Shown: positions 19,285-28,863, counted from the first letter of the stretch. The stretch is 64,000 nucleotides of DNA from Costertonia aggregata (GCF_013402795.1 NZ_CP058595.1:1833501-1897500); one strand, 5' to 3'. Notes: a model not told the origin generated them from the letters alone. Program-made: numbers and translations.

Positions 19285-19322
19285 AAACCGGCTTTTCCCT
19301 TTTCTGGGAAAGCCGGTTTTTT
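19285..19322 (+). terminator. rho-independent terminator
   Basis: A hairpin of AAACCGGCTTT...CCC with GGG...AAAGCCGGTTT (arms 19285-19299 and 19306-19319) and a T run follows the small lipoprotein gene by 20 bases. Confidence 0.85.
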
Positions 19323-19468
19323 AATTTTACCTTCATTGGTAGGGTGGTTACCCGTTATTTTTACCGATGATTCTCTATAAACCGTTCTTTATCAAGTGAT
19401 TCACGCAAAAGTGTTAATTATTCTTGTTGCAATTGATGTATTGCATATCCTCTCTATGGTTTAATTAG

Positions 19469-19476
19469 TATTTTTA
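19469..19476 (+). promoter_or_regulatory. probable -7 promoter box TATTTTTA
   Basis: Box TATTTTTA followed by CG, 15 bases before the antiporter ATG; the same motif and spacing are seen before 2598. Confidence 0.4.
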
Positions 19477-19491
19477 CGAAAAACCGAATTT

Positions 19492-21330
19492 ATGCTTGAG
19501 CTTGCCGGAATAATCATATTGGGAATTATTGCACAATGGGTAGCGTGGCGGTTAAAATTGCCTGCGATTTTACCTCTGATATTGATCGGTTTGCTGGTAG
19601 GCCCTATTGCAACCCTTTTTACCGAGAATGGTGAAAAATTGATAGAACCTATTTGGAACGGCAAAAAAGGACTCTTCCCGGGCGAGGGCCTATATTACTT
19701 TGTTTCGTTGGCCATAAGCATTATTCTTTTCGAGGGCGGACTTACCTTAAAACGTTCTGAAATACGAAATGTAGGCCCCGTTATCACTAAATTGATAACC
19801 TTGGGGAGTATTACCACATTTTTTGCAGGGGCCATCGCCGCTCATTTTATATTCGGTTTGTCATGGCAGATTTCTTTCTTGTTCTCCGCGTTGATCATAG
19901 TCACCGGCCCTACCGTAATCACACCCATTTTACGCAATATCCCGTTAAAGAAAGATATATCGGCCATACTTAAATGGGAAGGTATTCTCATAGATCCCAT
20001 AGGAGCGCTAGCTGCGGTTTTGGTATTCGAATTTATAAGTGTGGGCGAAGGGGAAGCGTATACGCAAACCGCTTTGATCGAGTTTGGTAAGATTTTACTT
20101 TTTGGTTTCACTTTTGGTTTCACTTTTGCCCACGGGTTGGCTTTTGCCATTAAACGAAATTTTATTCCACATTATCTTTTGAACGTCGTCTCACTTTCAG
20201 TAGTGCTTTTGGTTTTTGTTGAATCGGATATCTTCGCCCATGAATCCGGTCTTTTGGCCGTAGTGGTCATGGGGATGGTTTTGGGCAATATGGATCTTCC
20301 CAATATCAAGGAGCTACTTTATTTTAAGGAATCTTTGAGCGTACTCTTGATTTCTATCCTCTTTATACTGTTGGCGGCCAACATTAACATAAGCGATCTA
20401 CAACTTATCCTAAATTGGAAAACCGCTGCCCTGTTTGCTGTAATCGTTTTTGTAATACGGCCATTAGGTGTTTTTCTAAGTTCTTTAGGGTCTAACTTAA
20501 AGCTTAATGAAAAGTTATTTATCAGCTGGGTAGGGCCCAGAGGTATTGTTGCTGCCGGTATTGCATCACTGTTCGGATCTAAACTTTTGTCCAAAGGCGA
20601 ACCGGGTGCCGAATATATCACTCCGTTGGTATTTATGATTGTTTTGGGAACCGTTTTATTGAATGCCACTACGGCGCGTTTGTTCGCAAAGACTGTGGGA
20701 GTATTTCTTAAAAAGTCAGAAGGCATTCTTATCGTGGGGGCTTCAAAAGTATCGCGTTTGATTGGGGAATATTTACAAAAAAACAAGCGGCATGTAGTCT
20801 TGATCGATAATAACCAAACCAATATAAACAAGGCGAAAAAATTGGGACTAGAGGCTTTTTCAGCCAATATTTACTCCGATTCATTGACCGATAATATTGA
20901 GCTCAACGATGTTGGTTATCTCATGGCACTTACAGGTAATTCGGATATCAATAAATTTGCCATCAACAAATTCAGAAAGCAATTCGGGGAAAACGGGTCT
21001 TTTCGTTTGGTCAATACCGATGAAATGAACGACCCCGAAAACAACCCTAAAGAAGGTCTGTTCTCCCATACCGACGATTTTATAAAATTGATGGAAGCCA
21101 CAAGAAAACATCCTGTCATACATGAAATTGATTTAAAGGATACCGAGCATTATGAAGGTTTGATCGAAATTACAAAAGCGGACCAAGACATTGTACCATT
21201 GTTTCTTAAATCGCCTGAGGGTGAAATAAAAATCATTTCCTCGTTCAGTACAGAATTCAATGATGTTACCGAAGGGTACAAGCTCGTATACTTAGGGAAA
21301 ATATTTGATATAGAGCCAGAAGGGGCTTAA
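19492..21330 (+). CDS. CPA-type cation:proton antiporter with a TrkA-N domain
   Basis: A 612-residue inner membrane antiporter. Residues 1-400 form about 12 membrane helices of the Na+/H+ exchanger fold (TGPTVITPILR, WVGPRGIVAAGIASLFG). Residues about 410-530 form a Rossmann TrkA-N domain (ILIVGASKVSRLIGEYL, VVLIDNN) that probably senses nucleotide and gates transport. Exchanges Na+ or K+ for H+ (ion not determined). It is a single gene, converging on a small hypothetical with a 4-base overlap. Confidence 0.93.
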   Translation: MLELAGIIILGIIAQWVAWRLKLPAILPLILIGLLVGPIATLFTENGEKLIEPIWNGKKGLFPGEGLYYFVSLAISIILFEGGLTLKRSEIRNVGPVITKLITLGSITTFFAGAIAAHFIFGLSWQISFLFSALIIVTGPTVITPILRNIPLKKDISAILKWEGILIDPIGALAAVLVFEFISVGEGEAYTQTALIEFGKILLFGFTFGFTFAHGLAFAIKRNFIPHYLLNVVSLSVVLLVFVESDIFAHESGLLAVVVMGMVLGNMDLPNIKELLYFKESLSVLLISILFILLAANINISDLQLILNWKTAALFAVIVFVIRPLGVFLSSLGSNLKLNEKLFISWVGPRGIVAAGIASLFGSKLLSKGEPGAEYITPLVFMIVLGTVLLNATTARLFAKTVGVFLKKSEGILIVGASKVSRLIGEYLQKNKRHVVLIDNNQTNINKAKKLGLEAFSANIYSDSLTDNIELNDVGYLMALTGNSDINKFAINKFRKQFGENGSFRLVNTDEMNDPENNPKEGLFSHTDDFIKLMEATRKHPVIHEIDLKDTEHYEGLIEITKADQDIVPLFLKSPEGEIKIISSFSTEFNDVTEGYKLVYLGKIFDIEPEGA

Positions 21331-21560
21331 CCATCAAAGGGCTCTGCCTTTAGTATTTTGATTACGATATCATCTGATGATACGGGATAATTTTTACCGG
21401 CGACTAGCCTAAAAAAGTGAACGGTATTCTCTCTTAGGATTTTATCTTTCAATAACTCAACATCTATTTCTCCACTTTCTTGTTTCCAGGTAAAAATGGA
21501 ATTCTGTTCTATTTGAATAATCTTATGCTTGGCACAAAAATGGGCAATATGTGTAGTCAT
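21327..21560 (-). CDS. hypothetical protein, 77 aa
   Basis: A small soluble protein without signal or membrane segment, of mixed alpha/beta character. I recognise no family. It could share a transcript with nothing else: lepA is downstream on the same strand only in the sense of position (its 3' end lies toward 21642). Support is an intact frame filling the gap between two convergent housekeeping genes. Confidence 0.5.
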   Translation of the reverse strand: MTTHIAHFCAKHKIIQIEQNSIFTWKQESGEIDVELLKDKILRENTVHFFRLVAGKNYPVSSDDIVIKILKAEPFDG

Positions 21561-21641
21561 CTGTCGGGGAACAAATAATTAAGGGTTAGATGTTTTAAAA
21601 CAAGAAATGTAAGAATTTATTGTAAAAGGTGTTCAAAAGCT

Positions 21642-23438
21642 TTAATCGTTCAGTTTCAAAACGGCCATAAACGCTTCTTGGGGCACTTCTACATTACCTA
21701 CTTGGCGCATACGTTTTTTTCCTTTTTTCTGTTTTTCAAGCAATTTACGCTTACGTGAAATATCACCGCCGTAACATTTTGCGGTAACGTCCTTTCGCAG
21801 GGCCTTAGTAGTTTCCCTAGAAATAATCTTAGCGCCGATAGCTGCCTGTATGGGAATGTCAAACTGCTGTCGGGGAATAAGCTCTTTTAATTTTTCGCAC
21901 ATCTTTTTGCCTATGGTCGTGGCGTTATCGGCATGTATCAAGGCAGAGAGGGCATCAACGGGTTGCGAATTCAATAAAATATCCACACGTACCAGTTTGG
22001 ACGTTCGCATACCGATAGGGGTGTAATCAAATGAGGCATAGCCTTTGGAAACCGTTTTTAAGCGATCATAAAAATCGAACACGATTTCTGCCAGCGGCAT
22101 ATCAAAAGTGAGTTCTACCCTATCGGTAGTCAGATACGTTTGGTTGGTAATCAAACCTCTTTTATCGATACAAAGTGACATAACATTGCCCACAAAATCG
22201 GCTTTGGTAATAATGGTCGCCTTAATATACGGTTCTTCTACACGATCTATGGTAGATGGGTCGGGAAGGTCGCTAGGGTTGTTTACGATTAAAGGGGTTT
22301 CCGGGTCTTTTCGGGTAAAGGCATGATAGCTAACGTTGGGTACGGTGGTTATCACGGTCATGTCAAATTCTCGCTCCAAACGTTCTTGTATAATCTCCAT
22401 ATGAAGCATACCCAAAAAACCACAACGAAAACCAAAACCTAGTGCCGCACTGCTCTCTGGAGCAAATACCAACGAAGCATCGTTCAACTGTAATTTTTCC
22501 ATTGAGGAACGTAGCTCTTCAAAATCTTCGGTATCAACGGGGTAAATACCGGCAAATACCATTGGTTTAACATCTTCGAAACCTGCAATGGCATTTTTTG
22601 TAGGGCTGGCGGCATCGGTTATGGTATCGCCCACTTTTACCTCACGTGCATCTTTTATACCCGTGATCAAATACCCTACATCACCTGATTTTATGCTTTG
22701 TTTGGGTTGTTGTGTTAATTTGAGCGTACCCACCTCATCGGCGAAGTAGTCTTTGTCAGTAGCTACGAATTTAATTTTTTGCCCTTTTTTTATCTCTCCG
22801 TTAATGACCCTAAAATAGGTCTCCACACCACGAAACGGGTTGTAAACCGAATCGAATACCAAAGCCTGTAACGATTCATCGGGATTACCAACGGGAGCGG
22901 GAATACGTTCTATGATAGCAGTTAAGATTTCCTCGATACCAATACCGGTTTTTGCACTGGCAGGTATTACTTCTTCCGCATCACAACCTAAAAGGTCTAC
23001 GATATCATCGGTTACTTCTTCGGGGCTTGCACTGGGCAAGTCAACTTTGTTGAGTACCGGAATAATCTCCAAGTCGTTTTCCAGGGCCAGGTATAGGTTG
23101 GATATTGTTTGCGCCTGTATGCTTTGCGCAGCGTCTACGACCAAAAGTGCGCCTTCACATGCGGCAATGGACCGTGAAACTTCGTATGAAAAATCAACAT
23201 GTCCAGGGGTGTCAATGAGATTAAGGATGTATTGCTCGCCCTTATGGGTATACTCCATTTGTATGGCATGGCTTTTAATGGTGATACCACGTTCACGTTC
23301 CAGATCCATGTTGTCCAAGAGCTGTTCTTTCTTTTCGCGATCGGTGACCGATCCGGTAAAATCCAACAAGCGGTCTGCCAAGGTACTTTTACCATGGTCT
23401 ATATGGGCAATGATACAGAAATTTCTAATATTCTTCAT
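21642..23438 (-). CDS. lepA: elongation factor 4
   Basis: A ribosome-associated GTPase that back-translocates or rescues stalled ribosomes. Start ATG 23438 gives [19 protein letters not shown], the normal beginning; the upstream start at 23468 adds 10 residues. G1 AHIDHGKS, G3 DTPGH and G4 NKVD motifs are all present, and the protein ends with the LepA C-terminal domain ([18 protein letters not shown]). 598 residues, full length. Confidence 0.97.
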   Translation of the reverse strand: MKNIRNFCIIAHIDHGKSTLADRLLDFTGSVTDREKKEQLLDNMDLERERGITIKSHAIQMEYTHKGEQYILNLIDTPGHVDFSYEVSRSIAACEGALLVVDAAQSIQAQTISNLYLALENDLEIIPVLNKVDLPSASPEEVTDDIVDLLGCDAEEVIPASAKTGIGIEEILTAIIERIPAPVGNPDESLQALVFDSVYNPFRGVETYFRVINGEIKKGQKIKFVATDKDYFADEVGTLKLTQQPKQSIKSGDVGYLITGIKDAREVKVGDTITDAASPTKNAIAGFEDVKPMVFAGIYPVDTEDFEELRSSMEKLQLNDASLVFAPESSAALGFGFRCGFLGMLHMEIIQERLEREFDMTVITTVPNVSYHAFTRKDPETPLIVNNPSDLPDPSTIDRVEEPYIKATIITKADFVGNVMSLCIDKRGLITNQTYLTTDRVELTFDMPLAEIVFDFYDRLKTVSKGYASFDYTPIGMRTSKLVRVDILLNSQPVDALSALIHADNATTIGKKMCEKLKELIPRQQFDIPIQAAIGAKIISRETTKALRKDVTAKCYGGDISRKRKLLEKQKKGKKRMRQVGNVEVPQEAFMAVLKLND

Positions 23439-23519
23439 AGCAATAAGAAGAGTGTTTTTGGAAGGCAAAGATACGTCATTTTCCCACTATTCAGCGCATA
23501 AAACCGTTGCGTTTGTTTT

Positions 23520-24689
23520 TTAGCCAGAAGAATCACTATTCAAATTAGAATGGTATGTTTTGGGGGTACAGCCATGAATTTTTTTAAATGCCCGATAAAA
23601 TGCATTCTTTGAATTGAATCCCGAGGTTTTTGACAATGCATCTACCGAGAATTGGGAAAGATACCCCTCTTGAATTTCCGAGGCGGCATATTTTATGCGC
23701 ATTTGATTGATATAGTCGTTAAAATTGCTGTAATCCGACAGACTTATAATTTGTGATATTCTTCTAGGGGATATTTGGGTGGCCTTTGATAATTCGTGCA
23801 CTGTGAGTTCAGGATTTAAAAAGGCCTCTTTTTCCCTCAAAAAAATATCGAGCACATTAAAATCGGATTCCAATTCCGTTTTTAAGGAAAGTAAATCGGT
23901 TCCGGGCGGTTTTAAGGGCAGGTTGGGCAATCCTATAAGTAATTTTGGGTTCCACAATAAATAGGCCGACACCAATAAAAAGCTGCTACTTACCAAAAAC
24001 CCTAACGGAAGATAAATATAACCCACATTGGGGATTATCCCAAAGAACAGTAAAGCATTACTCACATACAAGACCAACAAGGCCAAACTGTATATGGTTT
24101 GTATCGTGGTAAAATCGTAAATCCACTTTTTGACCAACTTGTACTGTTTTGAGACTACGGTATTGTTTTTTGTAAAGAACAAATGAATCATGCGCCATTG
24201 AAACGCCAAGTAAATTAACGAGATCAAAGCCCTGCAAAAAATATTTACCCATTCTGGCAAATGCCCATCTTGACCTGTAAAGGTTTTGCTAAAGTTTTGG
24301 CTTACCTCGTAGACCATCCTACTTTTTTCGTCCATATCCATCATGTAAAACGGAAAGTAGTTTACAGTAAAGAACAAGAAGGGGATTAGGTGTAAAACAT
24401 CTGTTTTTTTGAATGAACTCTTACCGTACAATACCGCCCTAACATATAAATATGCCAACGGGAAAATAAGGTAGGTTATAGGAGCGGGAACTTTGTATAA
24501 ATATGGGAAATGGTTTATAAGGCCATAAACTATAAAAAGATAAAAACTGTTACATAATGCATTTAAGAATAGTACCGCAGCCAGTAGATGGCCAGAAAAA
24601 CTATTGTTCTTGTTGAAACGAAATCGAATAAGAAAAGCAGTGAGAAGGCAGAAGATAACCCCCATCAAATGCAGGATGTCTATGAGCAT
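23520..24689 (-). CDS. AraC family regulator with membrane sensor domain
   Basis: A 389-residue protein. The first about 240 residues make seven or so membrane helices; the last about 100 are an AraC-type double helix-turn-helix (LTVHELSKATQISPRRISQII and FNSKNAFYRAFKKIHGCTP). This membrane-anchored architecture is common in Flavobacteriia. It stands alone and its targets are unknown. A second gene of the same architecture is at 56207. Confidence 0.88.
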   Translation of the reverse strand: MLIDILHLMGVIFCLLTAFLIRFRFNKNNSFSGHLLAAVLFLNALCNSFYLFIVYGLINHFPYLYKVPAPITYLIFPLAYLYVRAVLYGKSSFKKTDVLHLIPFLFFTVNYFPFYMMDMDEKSRMVYEVSQNFSKTFTGQDGHLPEWVNIFCRALISLIYLAFQWRMIHLFFTKNNTVVSKQYKLVKKWIYDFTTIQTIYSLALLVLYVSNALLFFGIIPNVGYIYLPLGFLVSSSFLLVSAYLLWNPKLLIGLPNLPLKPPGTDLLSLKTELESDFNVLDIFLREKEAFLNPELTVHELSKATQISPRRISQIISLSDYSNFNDYINQMRIKYAASEIQEGYLSQFSVDALSKTSGFNSKNAFYRAFKKIHGCTPKTYHSNLNSDSSG

Positions 24690-24799
24690 ACGGTCAAGTT
24701 CGGCTATTTATTTTTGGTTACAATTCCTGTAATGGTAACTACTAACGGTTCCCATATACCTAAAAATAGCGTTAATTTAAATGTTAAACAATCAGCCTG

Positions 24800-25168
24800 A
24801 TGCTAAACTTGGATTATGACAGTAACAAATTCTTGTACAAGATTCAAAAATGGGGTGCTCTAAACCAAGAGGTCAGATTTTTGTTGTTTACCGACCATAA
24901 CCTTCAAGACAAAAATAATTCCGAATTTGATTTCACGTTCATCATTATCGTGAACGACTGTTACGATTTTATACAGAAGCAGGAGTGGCTCAAATACTTT
25001 GGTACGATCGAAGAAAGTGATACAGAAGAGAATGAAGAAAATACGGTCATTACGGCGAAGTATAACAAGGGGCCGTATGTGAAATTTTCACTTTTTGATG
25101 CCGACGTCAAAAAAAAACCGAAAATTTTCGAAAAAGCTAAAATATTGGTTGAAAAGGATATTACATGA
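24800..25168 (+). CDS. short protein resembling the N-terminus of ANT(6)-type adenylyltransferases
   Basis: A 122-residue protein. Its pattern (VRFLLFTDHN, EFDFTFIIIVND, QEWLKYFGTI) follows the start of aminoglycoside 6-adenylyltransferases, where the segments read roughly xxGSR, DYDxxFFVTD and xxWxxxFG. The Gly-Ser of the catalytic loop is missing and the first Asp of the D-x-D pair is Glu, and the long C-terminal domain is absent. An inactive or re-purposed nucleotidyltransferase-fold domain is the best guess; resistance activity is not supported. It converges on a small membrane protein gene. Confidence 0.55.
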   Translation: MLNLDYDSNKFLYKIQKWGALNQEVRFLLFTDHNLQDKNNSEFDFTFIIIVNDCYDFIQKQEWLKYFGTIEESDTEENEENTVITAKYNKGPYVKFSLFDADVKKKPKIFEKAKILVEKDIT

Positions 25169-25176
25169 ACAGTTTT

Positions 25177-25386
25177 TCAATATCCGCTCATAAGCCCTCC
25201 ACAGACCCCTAAACTCACCAATAAATATACCCCTGCCAAAATATAAAATACTTTGGCCGCTTTTGGGTTCTTTTTTCTGATCAGCAAGCCAATGATAGCA
25301 AACAATAAAGCGGGACCGAACATGATCACCGCAAAGAAATATATCAAACCGTCCAAATTTCCTACTTCCAAGGGTATCGTTGTCAT
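25177..25386 (-). CDS. small two-helix membrane protein (paralogue of 27507-27713)
   Basis: 69 residues with two hydrophobic helices separated by a basic loop (RKKNPKAAKVF). It aligns with the protein at 27507-27713 across the loop and second helix (KAAKVFYILAGVYLLVS against KIGKVFFYLGLAYILFV). It is the last gene of the radical SAM operon; its ATG overlaps the stop of the radical SAM gene by 4 bases. Confidence 0.65.
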   Translation of the reverse strand: MTTIPLEVGNLDGLIYFFAVIMFGPALLFAIIGLLIRKKNPKAAKVFYILAGVYLLVSLGVCGGLMSGY

Positions 25387-26777
25387 ATAACTTCGTTTTG
25401 TAATTCTTTTAGCCTTTCAATCTTATCATCCCTATAAAATAGGTTCATGGTCTCAAATGGAATAATCTTGTAATCTTTGTTCACAATGTGTACACATGAT
25501 TTTTTAATCGCACGTACATCAAAGTTATGGGCATCGATAAATTGCATGATTATGATGCGGAAAAGATTGTCATATCCCAATTCCGGTGCATCGATTTCAG
25601 GGAGGCAGCACATGATGCTTTTTAGGTTTTCAGATGCTTTTTCAACTGAGTTACCGGTACTGAACAATTCAATCATCTTACCATGCAGTTGTTCGTCTTG
25701 CTCGTAAATAATAGTGTTTTTCCCTTCGTTCAATAAATCATCGGGATTGATGTAACGCGTTAACGGACTCACCTCGTCGCCCAATTTTAGGGCGTATGCC
25801 ATGACCAAAGCATCGGGATTACAGGGTACTGGAATCAAATCGTCCGCTTCAAAAATGGGAGATTGTTCCAAAATCTTTCGGCGTACCTCGGTAAGGGTAA
25901 TCCTATTTTCATCGACCTCAAAATTTTCCAAACGACCAGCAATTTGGGTAGGTTGAAAGGTAACACCGCGTACACATTTTTGCTTCAACGCAAAATCTAT
26001 GGTCTGGCCCATTTCATGGTCGTTCAATCCTTTTTGTAGGGTTACGACCAGGGTTGTCGATAAGTTTAGTTTGTTCAAGTGTTCCAAGGCCATTGAGCGT
26101 ATTTCGGCCAAATTTGCACCGCGTAGGGTTTGCAGCACATGATTATCCAAAGAATCAAACTGAAGGTATATTTCAAAATCAGGGGCGTAGGTTGCCAATT
26201 TTTCGGCAAAAGCAAAATCCTTGGCAATTTTTATACCGTTGGTATTCAACATTAAATGGCGAATGGGCAACGTTTTGGCATAATCCATAATCTCAAAAAA
26301 CTGCGGGTGAACCGTAGGCTCGCCGCCACTGAGTTGCACAACATCGGGTTCGCCTTCGTTCTTGACGATGACATCCAGCATTTTTTTGATTTCTTCCAAC
26401 GTTCTATGTCTGCCATAGGTAGGCGAAGACCCTGCATAACATGTAGGGCAGGTAAGGTTACAACGATCGGTTACTTCGATAACGGTCAGGCAAGAGTGCT
26501 GTTCATGGTCAGGACAAAGACCACAATCATAAGGGCATCCATAATGGGTCTTGGTATTAAAGGTTTTTGGGTACTCCGACACCTTGTTATAGTTGCGAAT
26601 GTTCTTGTAATATTCAATATCGTCAGCAATTAATACTTGGGAGCGCCCATGTTCCTTACAGTTTTTAAGCATATAGACCTTATGGTTCTCAAAGATTATC
26701 TTGGCATCCACACGCCTTAAACAATCGGGACATAGGCTGAGCGTAAAATCATAATAGGTGTAATTTCTTTCCGGCAT
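25383..26777 (-). CDS. Tes-like radical SAM protein
   Basis: A 464-residue iron-sulphur enzyme. The radical SAM cluster motif CNLTCPTC is at residues 106-113. Before it are an N-terminal Cys pair (CPDC, 16-19, with Cys40 in NCKEHG) and a second Cys group, CPYDCGLC (81-88) plus Cys96. This order matches the family of the archaeal tetraether synthase Tes (MJ0619 type), which joins lipid tails. It overlaps the Lgt-like gene upstream by 29 bases. A lipid-tail or lipid-headgroup reaction is inferred from family and neighbours; the true substrate is unknown. Confidence 0.8.
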   Translation of the reverse strand: MPERNYTYYDFTLSLCPDCLRRVDAKIIFENHKVYMLKNCKEHGRSQVLIADDIEYYKNIRNYNKVSEYPKTFNTKTHYGCPYDCGLCPDHEQHSCLTVIEVTDRCNLTCPTCYAGSSPTYGRHRTLEEIKKMLDVIVKNEGEPDVVQLSGGEPTVHPQFFEIMDYAKTLPIRHLMLNTNGIKIAKDFAFAEKLATYAPDFEIYLQFDSLDNHVLQTLRGANLAEIRSMALEHLNKLNLSTTLVVTLQKGLNDHEMGQTIDFALKQKCVRGVTFQPTQIAGRLENFEVDENRITLTEVRRKILEQSPIFEADDLIPVPCNPDALVMAYALKLGDEVSPLTRYINPDDLLNEGKNTIIYEQDEQLHGKMIELFSTGNSVEKASENLKSIMCCLPEIDAPELGYDNLFRIIIMQFIDAHNFDVRAIKKSCVHIVNKDYKIIPFETMNLFYRDDKIERLKELQNEVI

Positions 26778-27510
26778 AAAAAATTGATTTTACGATGAAT
26801 CTATGATAATATACAAAACAAATTAAGCATAAATATTGAATGCTGCTGAGGCCGAGAATCAAAAAGGTATTGGGTTTAATAAATTCAATACAAAACCGAA
26901 AGAAAAAATAAACGACCATAAAGAACTTAAAATAAGTGCCGCTTTCTGGTTGGTCAGGTCGCTTTTTAAGCCTTTTTATGAGTAGGAACAGCCCTATTAG
27001 AAACACAATTTCATACAGCGCGATAGGATGCCGATATAGGCCATCACCTAGATTTATACCTAAAATTGAAGGAGTTTCAATACCATATGTAAATTCACTT
27101 GTACCGGCAAAGAAGCAACCGACACGACCTATGCAAATGCCCAATATTATTGGCAAAGTAAACAAGTCTCCCGACGATTTTTTTTCACCTATTATTTTTT
27201 TTGAGAGTTCAACACCCAATAACCCTCCAAAAAGACCGCCCATTATCGTTTTGTTGTTCAAAATAGATACCCAGCCCTGGGCATCGTATAAAGTGGGATT
27301 TTCCAAAAAAGCGATAAGTCTAGAGAACAACAATGCTCCAAAAACAGCTCCAATAATAATGGATAACCGGCGGGTTGAAGAAATGGGATCTTCACTGCGT
27401 TTTCGTAGATATACGTAATACCGAAATGCCAAAAAGAAGGCAAGATATTCCAACACCAAATGCACGTTCAATTTTATACCGAACAGTATGGGCTCGAAGG
27501 GGATAGTCAT
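26749..27510 (-). CDS. Lgt-family membrane protein (paralogue of prolipoprotein diacylglyceryl transferase)
   Basis: 253 residues, about seven membrane helices. Lgt-family features are GRVGCFFAG (about 125-133), HPIALYE and the late FFRFCIEFIKPN segment. The position of the essential catalytic His of Lgt (SFHGG in E. coli) reads TIMGG here, so normal lipoprotein acylation is doubtful. It overlaps the Tes-like gene by 29 bases and the upstream small membrane gene by 4. It may move or bind a phosphatidylglycerol-like lipid for the radical SAM partner (inference). Confidence 0.75.
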   Translation of the reverse strand: MTIPFEPILFGIKLNVHLVLEYLAFFLAFRYYVYLRKRSEDPISSTRRLSIIIGAVFGALLFSRLIAFLENPTLYDAQGWVSILNNKTIMGGLFGGLLGVELSKKIIGEKKSSGDLFTLPIILGICIGRVGCFFAGTSEFTYGIETPSILGINLGDGLYRHPIALYEIVFLIGLFLLIKRLKKRPDQPESGTYFKFFMVVYFFFRFCIEFIKPNTFLILGLSSIQYLCLICFVYYHRFIVKSIFYAGKKLHLL

Positions 27511-27713
27511 TCCATACGTAAAATTAGAATCAAGGGAATACTAATTACGAATAGTATATAAGCCAAGCCCAAATAAAAAAACACTTTGCCGATTTTTCTT
27601 TTACCTGAAGATTTAAAGAACCAACCCAATATCAAAAAAACACCCAAAGGCGCCAGTAGTGATAGGCCTATCAAGAATAGGTCATTATCATTAAAAATAG
27701 AAATATCGGACAT
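27507..27713 (-). CDS. small two-helix membrane protein (paralogue of 25177-25386)
   Basis: 68 residues, two hydrophobic helices with a basic loop (KSSGKRKIGKVF). Its start is 8 bases from the stop of the upstream propeller lipoprotein and its stop overlaps the Lgt-like start by 4 bases, so it is inside the operon. No known family. Confidence 0.65.
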   Translation of the reverse strand: MSDISIFNDNDLFLIGLSLLAPLGVFLILGWFFKSSGKRKIGKVFFYLGLAYILFVISIPLILILRME

Positions 27714-27721
27714 AATTTAAA

Positions 27722-28831
27722 TTATTCTTGCCATTCCGCAATAAACAGATTTGTGTCTCGGGTGCCACCGTTGTTTCGGTTGCTCGAAAAAGCTAAATAT
27801 TTTCCGTCGTTAGAGAACACGGGAAAAGCGTCAAAGGTTTCGCCATGGGTAACCCGTTCTAGATTTTTACCATCGGTATCGATAAAATACAGGTTGAACG
27901 GGAATCCTTTTTCAGCTTCAAAGTTGCTGGAGAACAATATCTTCTTTCCCGAAGGATGAAAAAACGGACTCCAATTCGCATTGCCCAAAAAGGTCAATTG
28001 CCTAAGTTCGGAGCCATCGGCATTACAGATAAACAGTTCCATCTCGGTAGGTTCTACCAACCCTTCCGCTAATAAGTCCTTATATTTTTTGATTTCCTCG
28101 GGAGTTTTTGGTCGCGAAGCCCTAAAAATTAATTTTGTGCCGTCGGGAGAGAAAAAGGCACCGCCATCATATCCCAATTCGTCGGTAATTTGTTTGACAT
28201 CGGTACCGTCCAAATTCATCGTGTACAGTTCAAGGTCGCCGCTTCTATCTGAAGTGAAAACGATCTTATCACCTTTTGGGGAAACTGTGGCCTCGGCATC
28301 ATAACCCTTTTCATGGGTTAATCGGGCGGTAATGTTACCTTCCAAATCAGCTACAAAAATATCAAAGGAATCATACACCGGCCAAACGTAATTCCCGTTT
28401 TTGCGAAGCGGTACTTCAGGGCATTCTTTGTCGGCGAGGTGTGTAGAACCATAAACATAATGTTTGTTATCTGGTAAAAAATAGGCACATGTGGTACGGC
28501 CAAAACCCGTACTTATCATGGGAGGTTTTTTGCTTTTAAAATTTTCGTCAATATTCATCAAGAACATTTGGTCACATTTCATGCCCCAGTCTTCATTGTT
28601 CGATTGGAATATAATTTGCTTGTCGTCCCAACTCCAATAGGCTTCCGCATTGTCCCCGCCAAAAGTTATTTGGCGAATACTTTTAAAATGCTTTTCCTCG
28701 GGATATATCAATGTATCACTACCTGCCATCAAGGATTTTTTTTTTTCATCTTTTACGGGCTCTCGTTTTTTAGGCTCGGTTTTACAACTTTCAAAAAGAA
28801 ATAGAAGGACAAAAACAAAAAGAATTCTCAT
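27722..28831 (-). CDS. TolB-like propeller lipoprotein
   Basis: 369 residues with lipoprotein signal FESC, then about six PD40/WD40-like blades (SPKGDKIVFTSDRSGDLELY, SPDGTKLIFRAS, HPSGKKILFSSN, SNDGKYLAFSSN) as in TolB. It is probably periplasmic or surface attached and protein binding. It is the first gene of the five-gene operon that includes the Lgt-like and radical SAM genes, and shares a 32-base divergent promoter region with an M28 peptidase. Confidence 0.85.
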   Translation of the reverse strand: MRILFVFVLLFLFESCKTEPKKREPVKDEKKKSLMAGSDTLIYPEEKHFKSIRQITFGGDNAEAYWSWDDKQIIFQSNNEDWGMKCDQMFLMNIDENFKSKKPPMISTGFGRTTCAYFLPDNKHYVYGSTHLADKECPEVPLRKNGNYVWPVYDSFDIFVADLEGNITARLTHEKGYDAEATVSPKGDKIVFTSDRSGDLELYTMNLDGTDVKQITDELGYDGGAFFSPDGTKLIFRASRPKTPEEIKKYKDLLAEGLVEPTEMELFICNADGSELRQLTFLGNANWSPFFHPSGKKILFSSNFEAEKGFPFNLYFIDTDGKNLERVTHGETFDAFPVFSNDGKYLAFSSNRNNGGTRDTNLFIAEWQE

Positions 28832-28839
28832 TTGATCTG

Positions 28840-28857
28840 TATTTTTACGTAAAAATA
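28840..28857. promoter_or_regulatory. 18-bp perfect palindrome in a divergent promoter region
   Basis: TATTTTTACGTAAAAATA reads the same on both strands and fills most of the 32-base gap between the divergent TolB-like and M28 genes. Each strand carries a TATTTTTA box pointing to its own gene, as seen alone before 2598 and 19492, so the two promoters overlap face to face and only one polymerase could bind at a time (inference). Confidence 0.5.
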
Positions 28858-28863
28858 AAGGCT

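Noticed and set aside
22912-23523. Plus-strand frame of 203 codons inside lepA
   Set aside because: Antisense to conserved GTPase motifs of a certain gene; Ser-rich shadow pattern.
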